Assembly (NCBI GenBank): GCA_934464585.1
Contig: CAKSJY010000008.1
Location: forward strand, 1 to 63,059
Source: an uncultured Eubacteriales bacterium
GTDB lineage: Bacteria > Bacillota > Clostridia > Oscillospirales > Acutalibacteraceae
DNA: 63,059 nt
Reading direction: 5' to 3'
Of the stretch, positions 36,768 through 45,702 are shown piece after piece; position 1 is the first letter of the stretch; the number at the start of each line of letters is the position of its first letter. The notes under the pieces were generated by a model that had not been told where the DNA came from, ran no database searches, and saw only the letters and a program-made list of their open reading frames with translations. Position numbers and translations under genes: made by a program.

Positions 36768-37523
36768 ATGTCTACAAAAATATCAATTAGTGGATTGAAT
36801 CTATTTTATGGCAGTTTTCATGCGCTTAAAAATGTAAACCTAAAAATTCCGAAAAACCAGGTTACTGCCTTTATTGGCCCTTCCGGGTGTGGAAAATCAA
36901 CCTGTCTTAAAACATTAAATCGTATGAATGATTTAGTTGCAAACTGTAAAATTACAGGCAAGATTTTAATCGATCAAGAGGATATATACAGTCCAAATAC
37001 TAATCTTACACTACTTCGGCAAAAAGTAGGCATGGTCTTCCAAAAGCCAAATCCATTTCCAATGAGTATTTATGATAACATAGCCTATGCACCGAGAATT
37101 CACGGAATAAAATCTAAAAGTAAGCTCAATGAAATCGTAGAAAGTTCTCTTAAACAAGGTGCATTATGGGATGAAGTTAAAGAACGGTTAAACAAATCCG
37201 CTCTTAGCTTATCAGGAGGTCAACAACAAAGGTTATGTATATCCCGTGCTCTTTCAATCAGTCCTGATATTATATTAATGGACGAACCCACCTCTGCCCT
37301 AGATCCAATCTCAACACAAAAAATAGAAACATTAGTAGAAAGCCTTAAATCAAACTATACTGTAGTAATCGTCACCCACAACATGCAGCAAGCTGCTAGA
37401 ATATCTGATAAAACAGCCTTCTTTTTAACCGGAGAGGTAGTTGAATTTGAGGACACTTCAATAATTTTCAACTCACCAAAAGATGAAAGAACTCTGCGGT
37501 ATATCAGTGGGAAATTTGGTTAA
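36768..37523 (+). CDS. pstB: Phosphate ABC transporter ATPase PstB
   Basis: A 251-residue ATPase energising phosphate uptake: Walker A GPSGCGKST (37-45), Q-loop GMVFQKPNPFPMSIYDN, signature LSGGQQQRL, Walker B IILMDEPTSALD, and the H-loop VTHNMQQA. These are diagnostic of PstB. Start: ATG at 36768 with GAGGT seven bases upstream; the frame extends upstream into pstA but has no good site. No phoU follows, unlike many pst operons. Confidence 0.95.
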   Translation: MSTKISISGLNLFYGSFHALKNVNLKIPKNQVTAFIGPSGCGKSTCLKTLNRMNDLVANCKITGKILIDQEDIYSPNTNLTLLRQKVGMVFQKPNPFPMSIYDNIAYAPRIHGIKSKSKLNEIVESSLKQGALWDEVKERLNKSALSLSGGQQQRLCISRALSISPDIILMDEPTSALDPISTQKIETLVESLKSNYTVVIVTHNMQQAARISDKTAFFLTGEVVEFEDTSIIFNSPKDERTLRYISGKFG

Positions 37524-37583
37524 TTTAAATCAATTCAATCCTATATAATTTACTAATATATTCCAAATAAAATCCCATATAGT

Positions 37584-37612
37584 TTGAAAACAGGCGATAA
37601 CTATGCTAAAAT
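37584..37612 (+). promoter_or_regulatory. Sigma-A promoter with extended -10 for phosphoglucomutase
   Basis: TTGAAA (37584-37589), 17-base spacer ending TGC, TAAAAT (37607-37612), about 34 bases before the start codon. Confidence 0.7.
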
Positions 37613-37645
37613 CATTATATTAATCAACTAGAAAGGAATGTTTAT

Positions 37646-39367
37646 ATGTCTATAGAGCAATCATACAAGCTATGGCTTGAAAATGCTGTTGAAGACAGCG
37701 ATCTAACAAACGAACTAATATCGATAAAAGAAAACAATGAGGAAATTTACGATAGATTTTACAAAGAGCTTTCTTTTGGTACTGCAGGACTCAGAGGAGT
37801 TATCGGTGCCGGAACAAATAGAATGAATATTTATACTGTAAGAAGAACAACACAGGGTCTTGCTAACTACATAAACGAAACATCAGATAACAATAAAAGT
37901 GTTGCAATTTCTTATGATTCAAGAATTAAGGCTCAAACATTTGCAAAAGAAGCTGCCTGTGTACTTGCTGCAAACGGCATAAAAGTATATTTGGTTGCTG
38001 AACTTCAACCAACTCCTGTTTTATCATTTGCTGTTAGAAGCTTTCACTGCAGTGCCGGAATAATGATTACAGCAAGCCACAATCCCGCTAAGTACAACGG
38101 TTATAAATGTTACGGTCCGGATGGTTGCCAGATGACAGACAACAGTGCTAACGCTGTATATACCCAAATCCAAAGCATAGATATCTTTACAGGATGCAAA
38201 ACAATGGACTTCGACAAAGCTCTTTCAGAAGGCTTAATTGAATATATTGGTGAAGATCTTTATGAAAACTATCTATCTCAAGTTGAAAAACAAGCTGTAA
38301 ATAAAGATGTATGTAAAGATTCCAATCTTAAAGTAGTTTATACTCCGCTTAACGGAACCGGCAACAAATTAGTACGTAAAATACTTTCCAGAATAGGAAT
38401 AAGTGAAGTTAGTATTGTAAAAGAACAAGAATATCCTGATGGAAATTTTCCAACCTGTCCATATCCTAACCCTGAAATCAAAGAAGCTTTGGAGCTTGCT
38501 TTAAAACTTGCTGAAAAAGAGAATCCTGACATTGTTTTAGCTACAGACCCTGATTGTGACAGAGTTGGTATCGCAGTTAAAGATAACAATAAAAATTATC
38601 AATTACTTACTGGAAATGAAGTCGGTATACTTTTAATTAATTATATTTTATCATGCCGTACTAAACTCGGAAACTTACCAAAAAAACCTGTTGCTGTAAA
38701 AACTATTGTTTCAAGCGATATGGTAGATTTAATTGCAAGAAAATATGACTGTGAACTTCGCACCGTATTAACAGGATTTAAGTATATAGGTGAACAAATC
38801 CTAAACTTAGAAAAAGAGAATGAATCCGAAAGATATGTATTTGGATTTGAAGAGAGTTACGGCTACTTAGTCGGTACTTACGTGCGTGATAAAGATGCTG
38901 TTGTTGCGTCTATGCTAATATGTGAAATGGCAGCTTATTATAGAAAACAGGGCAAAACCTTACTTGATGTATTATCAGAACTATATGATGAGTACGGATA
39001 TTATAAAAATCAAACATTAAGCTTTAGCTTCGAAGGCGCTGCAGGCATGGAAAAAATGAAAAATATAATGGATTCACTAAGAGCAAATCCTATTAATGAA
39101 TTATTAGACATGAGAGTTACCGGTATTGCAGATTATAGCCAATCAACATTTACCGATACTACTTCAAGACTTACACTTATGATTAAGCTACCAAAATCAA
39201 ATGTAATTGAATATAAACTTGAAAATGGTAACTCAGCTATAATTAGACCTTCAGGCACAGAACCCAAAATCAAGCTTTATATCACCTCTGTTGGTAACTC
39301 TATGGAAAATGCTATAAAATTAAACAATGATATAGCTGAATGTTTAAAAAAGATTCTAAATATCTAA
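37646..39367 (+). CDS. pgcA: Phosphoglucomutase, PgcA type
   Basis: A 573-residue alpha-phosphoglucomutase interconverting glucose 1-phosphate and 6-phosphate, feeding cell-wall and glycan precursors. The N-terminal SFGTAGLRGVIGAGTNRMN, phosphoserine loop TASHNP (Ser144), metal loop DPDCDR (about 300), sugar loop GFEESYGY and phosphate-binding RPSGTEPK are all present, as in Bacillus PgcA. AAAGGA precedes the ATG. It is monocistronic, between its own promoter and two terminators. Confidence 0.93.
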   Translation: MSIEQSYKLWLENAVEDSDLTNELISIKENNEEIYDRFYKELSFGTAGLRGVIGAGTNRMNIYTVRRTTQGLANYINETSDNNKSVAISYDSRIKAQTFAKEAACVLAANGIKVYLVAELQPTPVLSFAVRSFHCSAGIMITASHNPAKYNGYKCYGPDGCQMTDNSANAVYTQIQSIDIFTGCKTMDFDKALSEGLIEYIGEDLYENYLSQVEKQAVNKDVCKDSNLKVVYTPLNGTGNKLVRKILSRIGISEVSIVKEQEYPDGNFPTCPYPNPEIKEALELALKLAEKENPDIVLATDPDCDRVGIAVKDNNKNYQLLTGNEVGILLINYILSCRTKLGNLPKKPVAVKTIVSSDMVDLIARKYDCELRTVLTGFKYIGEQILNLEKENESERYVFGFEESYGYLVGTYVRDKDAVVASMLICEMAAYYRKQGKTLLDVLSELYDEYGYYKNQTLSFSFEGAAGMEKMKNIMDSLRANPINELLDMRVTGIADYSQSTFTDTTSRLTLMIKLPKSNVIEYKLENGNSAIIRPSGTEPKIKLYITSVGNSMENAIKLNNDIAECLKKILNI

Positions 39368-39385
39368 ATTATTAAACTATATTTT

Positions 39386-39411
39386 AAGCCACCCTAAGGG
39401 GTGGCTTACTT
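39386..39411 (+). terminator. First terminator after phosphoglucomutase
   Basis: Nine-base arms AAGCCACCC (39386-39394) and GGGTGGCTT (39398-39406) with a three-base loop, followed by ACTTTT. Confidence 0.8.
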
Positions 39412-39422
39412 TTGTATATAGG

Positions 39423-39450
39423 AAAGCCCTCAGCTAAGCTGAGGGCTTTT
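39423..39450. terminator. Bidirectional terminator between convergent genes
   Basis: A perfect palindrome with arms AAAGCCCTCAGCT around one A, followed by TT on the plus side. It ends just before the stop of the leftward DnaC-like gene, so it can serve both directions. Its core is shared with the terminator at 32716. Confidence 0.88.
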
Positions 39451-39454
39451 ATCC

Positions 39455-40450
39455 TTACCTTTTTCTAAATAATTTCTGTTGTCTAATATCATTACCCAAA
39501 AATGCAAGCCTTATATTATTTCCCATGATTCTTGAAACCATACGTTCAGTATAGGCCTTTTCAAGTTCTTTCATGGAAAGATTTGTACTTATTATTGTTG
39601 GTTTTAGGCTCATAATTCTAGTATTTATCAAGTTATAGATCATAGCACTGGAAAAGTTTGTGGAAAACTCCGTTCCAAGATCATCGAGTATTAGCAAATC
39701 ACATTCTATTAAATATTGCTCACTCTCCTCTTGCATATCACTACGGTTATATCTAAACCTTTCCTTTTCCAGTTTTGAGATTATATTCGGTACAGATGCA
39801 TATATAACTCCATAGCCCTTTTCTATAACCTCATTTGCTATTGCAAGAGACAGGTGCGTCTTGCCAAGTCCCGTAGCACCTTGCATAATTAGACTTTTTG
39901 AATGTTTGTTAAAACTGTTAGCATATTCTTTACAAAAATAGAATATATCCGACATTCTTTTATATGCTGATGGATATCCCTCTTGAGTTGGAACTTTTGA
40001 ATAAAAATCAAGTTCAAAAGTATCAAATGTTGACAGTGAAAGTGGTGAAAGGCTATTAAGTTTATTATATGCTTCCTTCTTGAGTATTGATTTAAAACAG
40101 GAGCACATCCCCCCATCTATATATCCCGTATCCTTGCATTTTGGACAGCTATATTCTAAATCTAAATAATCTCTACTAAGGTTTTCAGCCTCTAACATCT
40201 GATAAAGTTCATCTTGCAAAGCAAGATTTTTATCTTTAAGCGCTTCTATTTCCTCTCTAGCATTTGAACCCCTTAGAACTGCCTTTGCAGCTTTTATCGC
40301 ATGAGTTGAAAGTAATTTTTCAATCTCTTTTGCACGGGGATATTTTCTAAAAAATTCAAGTCTTCTTTGTTCAGATTTTTCCTTGTTCATTTGTCTGATA
40401 ATTGCTAATCTTTTATTAGCTAGCTCATATATATCCTTACTATATCCCAT
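39455..40450 (-). CDS. DnaC/DnaI-like helicase loader ATPase
   Basis: A 331-residue AAA+ protein. The N-terminal part (1-95) is basic and helical, followed by a cysteine cluster CPKCKDTGYIDGGMCSC (102-118) as in DnaI-type loaders, then Walker A GATGLGKTH (191-199) and Walker B LLILDDLGTE. Such proteins load the replicative helicase onto DNA. It lies nine bases after a DnaD-domain gene, as in Firmicutes primosome clusters, which argues against a transposon IstB function. GGGGGA is about five bases before the ATG. Confidence 0.88.
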   Translation of the reverse strand: MGYSKDIYELANKRLAIIRQMNKEKSEQRRLEFFRKYPRAKEIEKLLSTHAIKAAKAVLRGSNAREEIEALKDKNLALQDELYQMLEAENLSRDYLDLEYSCPKCKDTGYIDGGMCSCFKSILKKEAYNKLNSLSPLSLSTFDTFELDFYSKVPTQEGYPSAYKRMSDIFYFCKEYANSFNKHSKSLIMQGATGLGKTHLSLAIANEVIEKGYGVIYASVPNIISKLEKERFRYNRSDMQEESEQYLIECDLLILDDLGTEFSTNFSSAMIYNLINTRIMSLKPTIISTNLSMKELEKAYTERMVSRIMGNNIRLAFLGNDIRQQKLFRKR

Positions 40451-40459
40451 AATATCCCC

Positions 40460-41473
40460 CTAATCATCAAATATACTGCTTTTCTCATATTCATCTATAT
40501 CATAAGAAGCCATACTCTTACTTTTTGCAGTCTTTTCATTTGCTGAAGAATATTGTTGTTTACCCTTTTCGTCTATCGCTTGGGCTATTGTGGTTATTTT
40601 AAGACTATGCCATCGTTTAATAATTGTATCTATATATGTTGCAATATATTTTCCCCGTGCATCTACACAACGCTCATAAGCTTCTCTTATCATTTCACTA
40701 CTGTATCCCCACTCGTTCACCCAACGGTTAGTCATTTCAACCTCTTTAGCTGTTGGTGATCTATGCTCTATACCCACAATATTTTCAACTTTTCTCCATG
40801 CACGATTTTTTTGATCTAATTCTTTTATTTTGTTTTCGGCTTTTTGAAGAGTATCTATACCATCTGATATCCAAGATATAGCTACTTTTTCAATATATTT
40901 CATGTTTGTTTTTCCTACACTCGAAGCATACTGCAATACCATAATTATTACATCTATTGGAAGACCATAATAGTCATGGAGCATTAGCAACGTTGAGCAG
41001 TCTCCGTTTGTGATAGTTCTTCCCAACACAACCTGTGCTTCTTGCATTAAGGATGCAACAGATGAATTTTCTGATATTCTTTTTGCTACCGACTCCATAT
41101 CGGGCTTTTGTGGCCTTGAAATAACAGGTTGCGGTTTGGAATTTAGTAGTTCTTTCTTCTGTGAATCCCCTACTTCTTTGGTTTTATCGCATTCTTTTTT
41201 ATTGAAATTGCTATCACAAGGATACAATCCGTCTTCCCTTTTAGCTATTACTTTAGTTTCTACCCAATATTGAACAGCATCCTTTACATCTGCAGGATGC
41301 ATTGACAGTGCCTTTGCAATATCGTCAATAGTAAAATCTTTTCCCGAATTTCTAAGTATCCATAAAAGAACTTTCAGCTGAGCCGCACCGGCTAATTTTA
41401 TATGTTTATCTACGATGCTTGTCGGAACAACAAACACCGAGCCCCAATCTCCTAAATTAATTGAAAAACTCAT
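40460..41473 (-). CDS. DnaD-domain replication initiation protein
   Basis: A 337-residue protein with an N-terminal winged-helix region (residues 15-80, including IVDKHIKLAGAAQLKVLLWILR) and two DnaD/DnaB_2-type helical domains: one at about 130-210 with the DYYGLPIDVIIMVLQYA motif, another at about 230-300 with WVNEWGYSSEMIREAYE. DnaD/DnaB proteins remodel DNA and recruit the helicase loader in low-GC Gram-positives. It is upstream of and probably co-transcribed with the DnaC-like gene. GAGGTGG precedes the ATG. Confidence 0.88.
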   Translation of the reverse strand: MSFSINLGDWGSVFVVPTSIVDKHIKLAGAAQLKVLLWILRNSGKDFTIDDIAKALSMHPADVKDAVQYWVETKVIAKREDGLYPCDSNFNKKECDKTKEVGDSQKKELLNSKPQPVISRPQKPDMESVAKRISENSSVASLMQEAQVVLGRTITNGDCSTLLMLHDYYGLPIDVIIMVLQYASSVGKTNMKYIEKVAISWISDGIDTLQKAENKIKELDQKNRAWRKVENIVGIEHRSPTAKEVEMTNRWVNEWGYSSEMIREAYERCVDARGKYIATYIDTIIKRWHSLKITTIAQAIDEKGKQQYSSANEKTAKSKSMASYDIDEYEKSSIFDD

Positions 41474-41610
41474 AATGAATATCCACCTCTTTTTACATTA
41501 TATCATAAAAATGATAAACCTCATATCAAAAATATGTCCATTTTCTGTAACACATATATTTGGAAATCAATAATATAAATATTAGTACAATAATTAATGG
41601 AGGTTGATTT

Positions 41611-42729
41611 ATGGAATATTCAGGAATTGACGTTTCTCAATGGAATGGATATATAAATTGGGATCAGGTTGCAACAGATGATGTTAGCTTTGCGATAATA
41701 CGTTCAAGTTATGGATCTTCGGGAATCGATAATCAATTTGTAAATAACATGAATAATATTTCTAGAACTGCAATTAACCCAGGAGCATACCACTACTCAT
41801 ATGCCCTATCACCATCAGCTGCAAACACAGAGGCAAACCATTTTATAAATGTCATTTCACCATATGAATTTAAATATCCTGTAGTTATGGATATTGAGGA
41901 TAGTTCCCTTTATCCCTTAGGTACCAGTACTATAACAGACATTGCATTGGAATTTTGCAATACTATGGAAAAAGCCGGGTATTATGTTAGTATATATAGT
42001 AATCTATACTTTCTCAATAATTATCTAGATATGAGCAGATTGTCGCAATTTGATTTATGGCTTGCTCAGTGGGCTAGTGCTCCAACATATACCGGGAATT
42101 TCGGAATGTGGCAATATAGCTCCACAGGATCAAAAAGCGGAATATCCGGAAATGTAGATCTAGATAAGTCTTATAAAAATTACCCGGATATTATATCAAA
42201 CATGGGACTAAATAAACCTACATCCCCAAGTGATCCCCCATCTTCAGGAACTACAACATACACTGTTGTTGAAGGTGATTCGCTTTGGTCTATTGCAGAG
42301 CGTTTCCTAGGTTCGGGTACAAGATATACTGAAATTAAAGCCGCAAACGGGCTTTCAAGTGATACTATATATCCAGGTCAAGTCCTTATTATTCCGTCAT
42401 CTTCATCCTCACCATCGAGGACATATACTGTTGTTTCAGGCGATTCACTTTGGTCTATTGCAGAACGTTTCCTAGGTTCAGGTGCAAGATACACTGAAAT
42501 TAAAGCTGCAAACGGGCTTTCAAGTGATACTATATATCCAGGTCAGGTCCTTATTATTCCCTCATCTTCATCATCACCTACTACAACATATACTGTTGTT
42601 GAAGGTGATTCACTCTGGTCTATTGCTGAACGTTTCCTAGGCTCAGGTACAAGATACACTGAAATTAAAAATGCAAACGGACTTAAAAGTGATACCGTAT
42701 ATCCAGGTCAAGTTCTTATTATACCCTAA
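41611..42729 (+). CDS. GH25 lysozyme with three LysM-type repeats
   Basis: A 372-residue muramidase. The GH25 domain (1-200) has GIDVSQWNGYINW (Asp7) and the catalytic pair in VVMDIED (Asp94, Glu96), plus WLAQWASAP. A Pro/Ser linker leads to three near-identical LysM-type modules of about 45 residues, each spaced 55 residues apart (TYTVVEGDSLWSIAERF ... YPGQVLIIP). There is no signal peptide: the ATG with its GGAGG site directly precedes the catalytic domain. Phage endolysins and some spore-cortex or mother-cell lysozymes look like this; no phage genes are nearby. Confidence 0.9.
   Translation: MEYSGIDVSQWNGYINWDQVATDDVSFAIIRSSYGSSGIDNQFVNNMNNISRTAINPGAYHYSYALSPSAANTEANHFINVISPYEFKYPVVMDIEDSSLYPLGTSTITDIALEFCNTMEKAGYYVSIYSNLYFLNNYLDMSRLSQFDLWLAQWASAPTYTGNFGMWQYSSTGSKSGISGNVDLDKSYKNYPDIISNMGLNKPTSPSDPPSSGTTTYTVVEGDSLWSIAERFLGSGTRYTEIKAANGLSSDTIYPGQVLIIPSSSSSPSRTYTVVSGDSLWSIAERFLGSGARYTEIKAANGLSSDTIYPGQVLIIPSSSSSPTTTYTVVEGDSLWSIAERFLGSGTRYTEIKNANGLKSDTVYPGQVLIIP
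42256..42729 (+). repeat. Three tandem 165-base repeats encoding LysM modules
   Basis: Repeat starts at 42256, 42421 and 42586, exactly 165 bases apart, with high nucleotide identity and Ser-rich spacers. They are recent internal duplications. Confidence 0.9.
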
Positions 42730-42786
42730 GCCTAATACTTTCACCTCCAACACATTAAATAGTCTTATGGTAAGCTAATATTATAG

Positions 42787-42814
42787 TTGACTTTTTTTTA
42801 AAATTGGATATAAT
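42787..42814 (+). promoter_or_regulatory. Sigma-A type promoter for the small membrane peptide
   Basis: TTGACT (42787-42792), 16-base spacer, TATAAT (42809-42814), 39 bases before the ATG at 42853. Confidence 0.75.
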
Positions 42815-42852
42815 AAATTCATATAATAATTTAGAATTTGGAGGTGCTCATC

Positions 42853-43005
42853 ATGAAAAAAGTTAGCAGATTTTCAGTTTTAATGGGTATAGTTGCGGCA
42901 GTTGCAGCTATTACTGCAGCCGGAGTGGCTCTTATGGTATTTTTCGATAAAAAGAAAAAAGACGAAGAAGAACTAGAGCACTATCTTGATTGCTCTATCC
43001 AATAG
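42853..43005 (+). CDS. Small single-span membrane protein, 50 residues
   Basis: A short gene of 50 codons with GGAGGT seven bases before the ATG, its own promoter and its own terminator. The product has a basic N-terminus, one Ala/Val/Gly-rich membrane helix (about residues 8-30), then a KKKKDEEELEHYLD charged tail and a Cys near the end. It is not a lipoprotein. I do not recognise a family; small Ala-rich peptides of this kind occur in Clostridia. The expression signals make it a convincing gene despite its size. Confidence 0.75.
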   Translation: MKKVSRFSVLMGIVAAVAAITAAGVALMVFFDKKKKDEEELEHYLDCSIQ

Positions 43006-43042
43006 TCCACCCTATAGTTTAACTATCATAAAAACTTTCGAC

Positions 43043-43088
43043 AACGCAGAGATTCCCACTATTTTAGGGTTTCCTGCGTTTTTTGTTT
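43043..43088 (+). terminator. Terminator after the small membrane protein gene
   Basis: AACGCAG (43043-43049) pairs with CTGCGTT (43074-43080), with partial inner pairing, followed by TTTTGTTT. Confidence 0.75.
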
Positions 43089-43251
43089 ATCCTAAAATTT
43101 ATTTAATATATAGCAAGAATCTAACCTAAAATATCTCAGAATTTAAGCATAAAATCCATTATAAATATCGAAAACTATTTTACCTGGCACAAAAATATTC
43201 AATATTCATATAATAAAATTAGTTGTATATTAAGAAAGGAATTATGCTTAC

Positions 43252-43674
43252 ATGAATAACAACCATATTGATGATTTAAAAACCGACTATGGTCCTAAGC
43301 CATTTGTAGTAAACGTCAAGCAATTCACCCTAAACAACCCCTTCTACCGCCGGACACTTTGGACCGGAGAACATCTTCAAGTAACTTTAATGAGTATACC
43401 GGTACATGGAGACATCGGTCTTGAGATGCATCCAAATCTGGACCAATTTATACGTATTGAAAGTGGTAAAGGAATCGTAACTATGGGAAAAGATAAAAGC
43501 AATATGTCTATCCAGCGAGAAGTAAATCAAAACTATGCATTTATGATACCTGCAAATACGTGGCATAATCTTGTACATATAGGAAATACGCCTATAAAGT
43601 TATATTCAATATATGCTCCTACTCAACACCCAAAGGGTACAGTTCACAAATCCAAAGCTGATGCTGAAGAATAA
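43252..43674 (+). CDS. Cupin domain protein
   Basis: A 140-residue single-domain cupin. Motif 1 appears around HGDIGLEMHPNLDQFIRIESG (metal-binding His and Glu, seen as GLEMHP then DQFIRIESG) and motif 2 as FMIPANTWHNLVH. Such proteins include isomerases, dioxygenases and sensors, and the reaction cannot be told. AAAGGA lies about 11 bases before the ATG. The gene is single, with a hairpin downstream. Confidence 0.88.
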   Translation: MNNNHIDDLKTDYGPKPFVVNVKQFTLNNPFYRRTLWTGEHLQVTLMSIPVHGDIGLEMHPNLDQFIRIESGKGIVTMGKDKSNMSIQREVNQNYAFMIPANTWHNLVHIGNTPIKLYSIYAPTQHPKGTVHKSKADAEE

Positions 43675-43711
43675 TAAGCAAAAGTAGCTTTATATTTCAA
43701 TGTATATAAAG

Positions 43712-43752
43712 AGGTTCCTCTAGGGTATATACCATAGAAGAACCTTTTTTCA
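43712..43752 (+). terminator. Terminator after the cupin gene
   Basis: AGGTTC (43712-43717) faces GAACCT (43740-43745), with imperfect inner pairing, followed by a run of T. Confidence 0.7.
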
Positions 43753-43806
43753 TCGTCCAACCTTACTAAGCCTATTAAAATTAAACTACATAGAAATATT
43801 CTATTC

Positions 43807-45339
43807 CTATAATTCTTTTAACCAATATTTCCTGTCTAAGCTTCTATATTGCACGGCCTCTGCTATATGTACAGACTTAATAACCTCACTTGCATCTAAA
43901 TCGGCAATAGTCCTGGCAACTTTTAGTACCTTATCATAAGCCCTTGCCGATAAACTCATTTTGTTAAATGCTATCTTAAGCAAATTTAATGCAGCATCGT
44001 CCATAACACAAACCTCATGAAGCATTGATGACGTGATTCTGGCATTGCACGATATATTTTTATCTTTGTAACGAAGGTTTTGTATTTCTCTTGCAGCATT
44101 TACTCTTTTTTTAATATCCGCAGAAGTCTCCGCCATGTCATTTGATGACAGCTCCTCGAACTTCACAGGAGGAACTTCAACATGAATATCTAATCTATCT
44201 AAAAGTGGACCCGAAACTCGTGATAAATATTTTGATACTGCACCCGGAGAACAAGTGCATGGTCTGGTCGGATGTCCAAAATATCCACATGGGCAAGGGT
44301 TCATGGCTGCCACAAGCATTACAGAACACGGATATGAGAGAGTTCCGCTAACTCTTGAAATATTAACAATTCCATCCTCAATTGGTTGACGAAGTACCTC
44401 TGTAGCACTTCTATTAAATTCAGGCAACTCATCTAAAAACAATACTCCATTATGAGCCAAGGATAATTCACCCGGGTGCGGTATTCTTCCACCGCCTGAA
44501 AGTCCTGCAGGAGACACCGTATGATGCGGCGCTCGAAATGGTCTTTCAGTAATCATCGGGGATCCTGCAGGAAGTAAACCTGCTATAGAATGTATTTTTG
44601 TTGTTTCAATTGTTTCCTCAAATGTCATATCCGGAAGAATAGATGGTATTCTTTTTGCAAGCATACTTTTTCCTGAACCCGGGGTCCCTATAAGCATAAC
44701 ATTGTGTCCGCCCGCTGCAGCTATTTCCAAGGCCCTTTTTGCCTCAAACTGACCCTTTACTTGACTGAAATCCAATAGTGGATGAACACCCATAGTATCT
44801 ATAGGTTTAGGTTTTGCTCTCATAATTGGAATTTTTCCGGAAAGTTGGTCTAAAAGACTTTCTACATTGTCAACTCCAAATACATTAATTCCCTCAACAA
44901 CTGCACCCTCAAAGGCATTATCACTAGGAATATAGATGTTTTTATACCCAAGCTCCTTTGCCTTAATAGTCATTGACAATACACCATTAACAGGTCTGAT
45001 ATCCCCCGAAAGAGAAAGTTCACCTACAAAAACGGAATCTTCTAAATTGTAATCAATTTGATAAGTGCATTTAAGCAGGCTTAAAAATATTGGCAAATCA
45101 TATAAAGGGCCTTCCTTGCGAACGTCTGCCGGAGCTAGGTTTACTGTAATACGTCCTACCGGAAAATCATATCCACAATTTTTCATAGAAGACCTTACTC
45201 TATCTCTAGACTCCTTTACAGAGGCATCCGGAAGCCCAACAATATCAAATGCCGGTATTCCATTAGATAAGTCTGCTTCTACCTGAACTAAAAAGGCATC
45301 TATTCCCAATATACCCATGCTATACAATTTAGAAACCAT
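43807..45339 (-). CDS. YifB/ComM-type AAA+ ATPase (Mg-chelatase-like)
   Basis: A 510-residue protein of the YifB/ComM family. The N-terminal ChlI-like domain has GLPDASVKESRDRVRSS and LAPADVRKEGP. The central AAA+ module has Walker A GTPGSGKSM (about 216), FRAPHHTVS and LFLDELPEF, and a C-terminal domain contains a Cys-rich insert CPCGYFGHPTRPCTC. ComM promotes branch migration during natural transformation in Gram-negatives; the role in Clostridia is untested. AAGGA precedes the ATG. Confidence 0.92.
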   Translation of the reverse strand: MVSKLYSMGILGIDAFLVQVEADLSNGIPAFDIVGLPDASVKESRDRVRSSMKNCGYDFPVGRITVNLAPADVRKEGPLYDLPIFLSLLKCTYQIDYNLEDSVFVGELSLSGDIRPVNGVLSMTIKAKELGYKNIYIPSDNAFEGAVVEGINVFGVDNVESLLDQLSGKIPIMRAKPKPIDTMGVHPLLDFSQVKGQFEAKRALEIAAAGGHNVMLIGTPGSGKSMLAKRIPSILPDMTFEETIETTKIHSIAGLLPAGSPMITERPFRAPHHTVSPAGLSGGGRIPHPGELSLAHNGVLFLDELPEFNRSATEVLRQPIEDGIVNISRVSGTLSYPCSVMLVAAMNPCPCGYFGHPTRPCTCSPGAVSKYLSRVSGPLLDRLDIHVEVPPVKFEELSSNDMAETSADIKKRVNAAREIQNLRYKDKNISCNARITSSMLHEVCVMDDAALNLLKIAFNKMSLSARAYDKVLKVARTIADLDASEVIKSVHIAEAVQYRSLDRKYWLKEL

Positions 45340-45550
45340 AATTTTCCTTCTTTCTAACTATATATTACATTATAATACACAAATTTCACAATATCAATAT
45401 CTATCAGAAAATATAAAAATTTATTTATATTTTTACAAAAAAGAGGCTATGAAAATTATCATATCTATATTAAAAACTCATTTCTTTATATCCTACTGCT
45501 TAGTAATCCAGATTGATAAAACAACGTAAAAAAATTTTTTATTTTATGTA

Positions 45551-45579
45551 TTGACAAATGCTTATTGCTCTGGTATACT
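45551..45579 (+). promoter_or_regulatory. Strong sigma-A promoter for the tRNA cluster
   Basis: TTGACA (45551-45556), 17-base spacer with a TG extension, TATACT (45574-45579), 29 bases before the first tRNA. Confidence 0.9.
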
Positions 45580-45608
45580 AAATATCGTAGTTTCGACGTA
45601 GATTTTAT

Positions 45609-45697
45609 GGAGAGGTGTCCGAGCGGTTTAAGGAGCTAGTCTTGAAAACTAGTGATTCCGAAAGGAACCAAGGGTTCGAATCCCTTCCTCTCCGCCA
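45609..45697 (+). tRNA. tRNA-Ser, anticodon TGA
   Basis: Class II tRNA with acceptor GGAGAGG/CCTCTCC, anticodon loop CTTGAAA (TGA), a long variable arm (ATTCCGAAAGGAA) and TTCGAAT T-loop. G discriminator and CCA are encoded. Confidence 0.97.
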
Positions 45698-45702
45698 TAT
45701 TT

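Noticed and set aside
39455..40450. DnaC-like ATPase considered as IstB of an IS21 element
   Set aside because: No IstA transposase or terminal repeats are near; the DnaD-domain partner and the cysteine cluster fit a replication helicase loader.
41611..42729. GH25 lysozyme considered as evidence for a prophage
   Set aside because: No holin, capsid, tail, integrase or repressor genes lie around it; the neighbours are housekeeping genes.
45317..45529. Plus-strand frame of 70 codons, MLYNLETIIFLLSN...
   Set aside because: It overlaps the start of yifB on the other strand, is made of AT-rich low-complexity codons and has no ribosome binding site.
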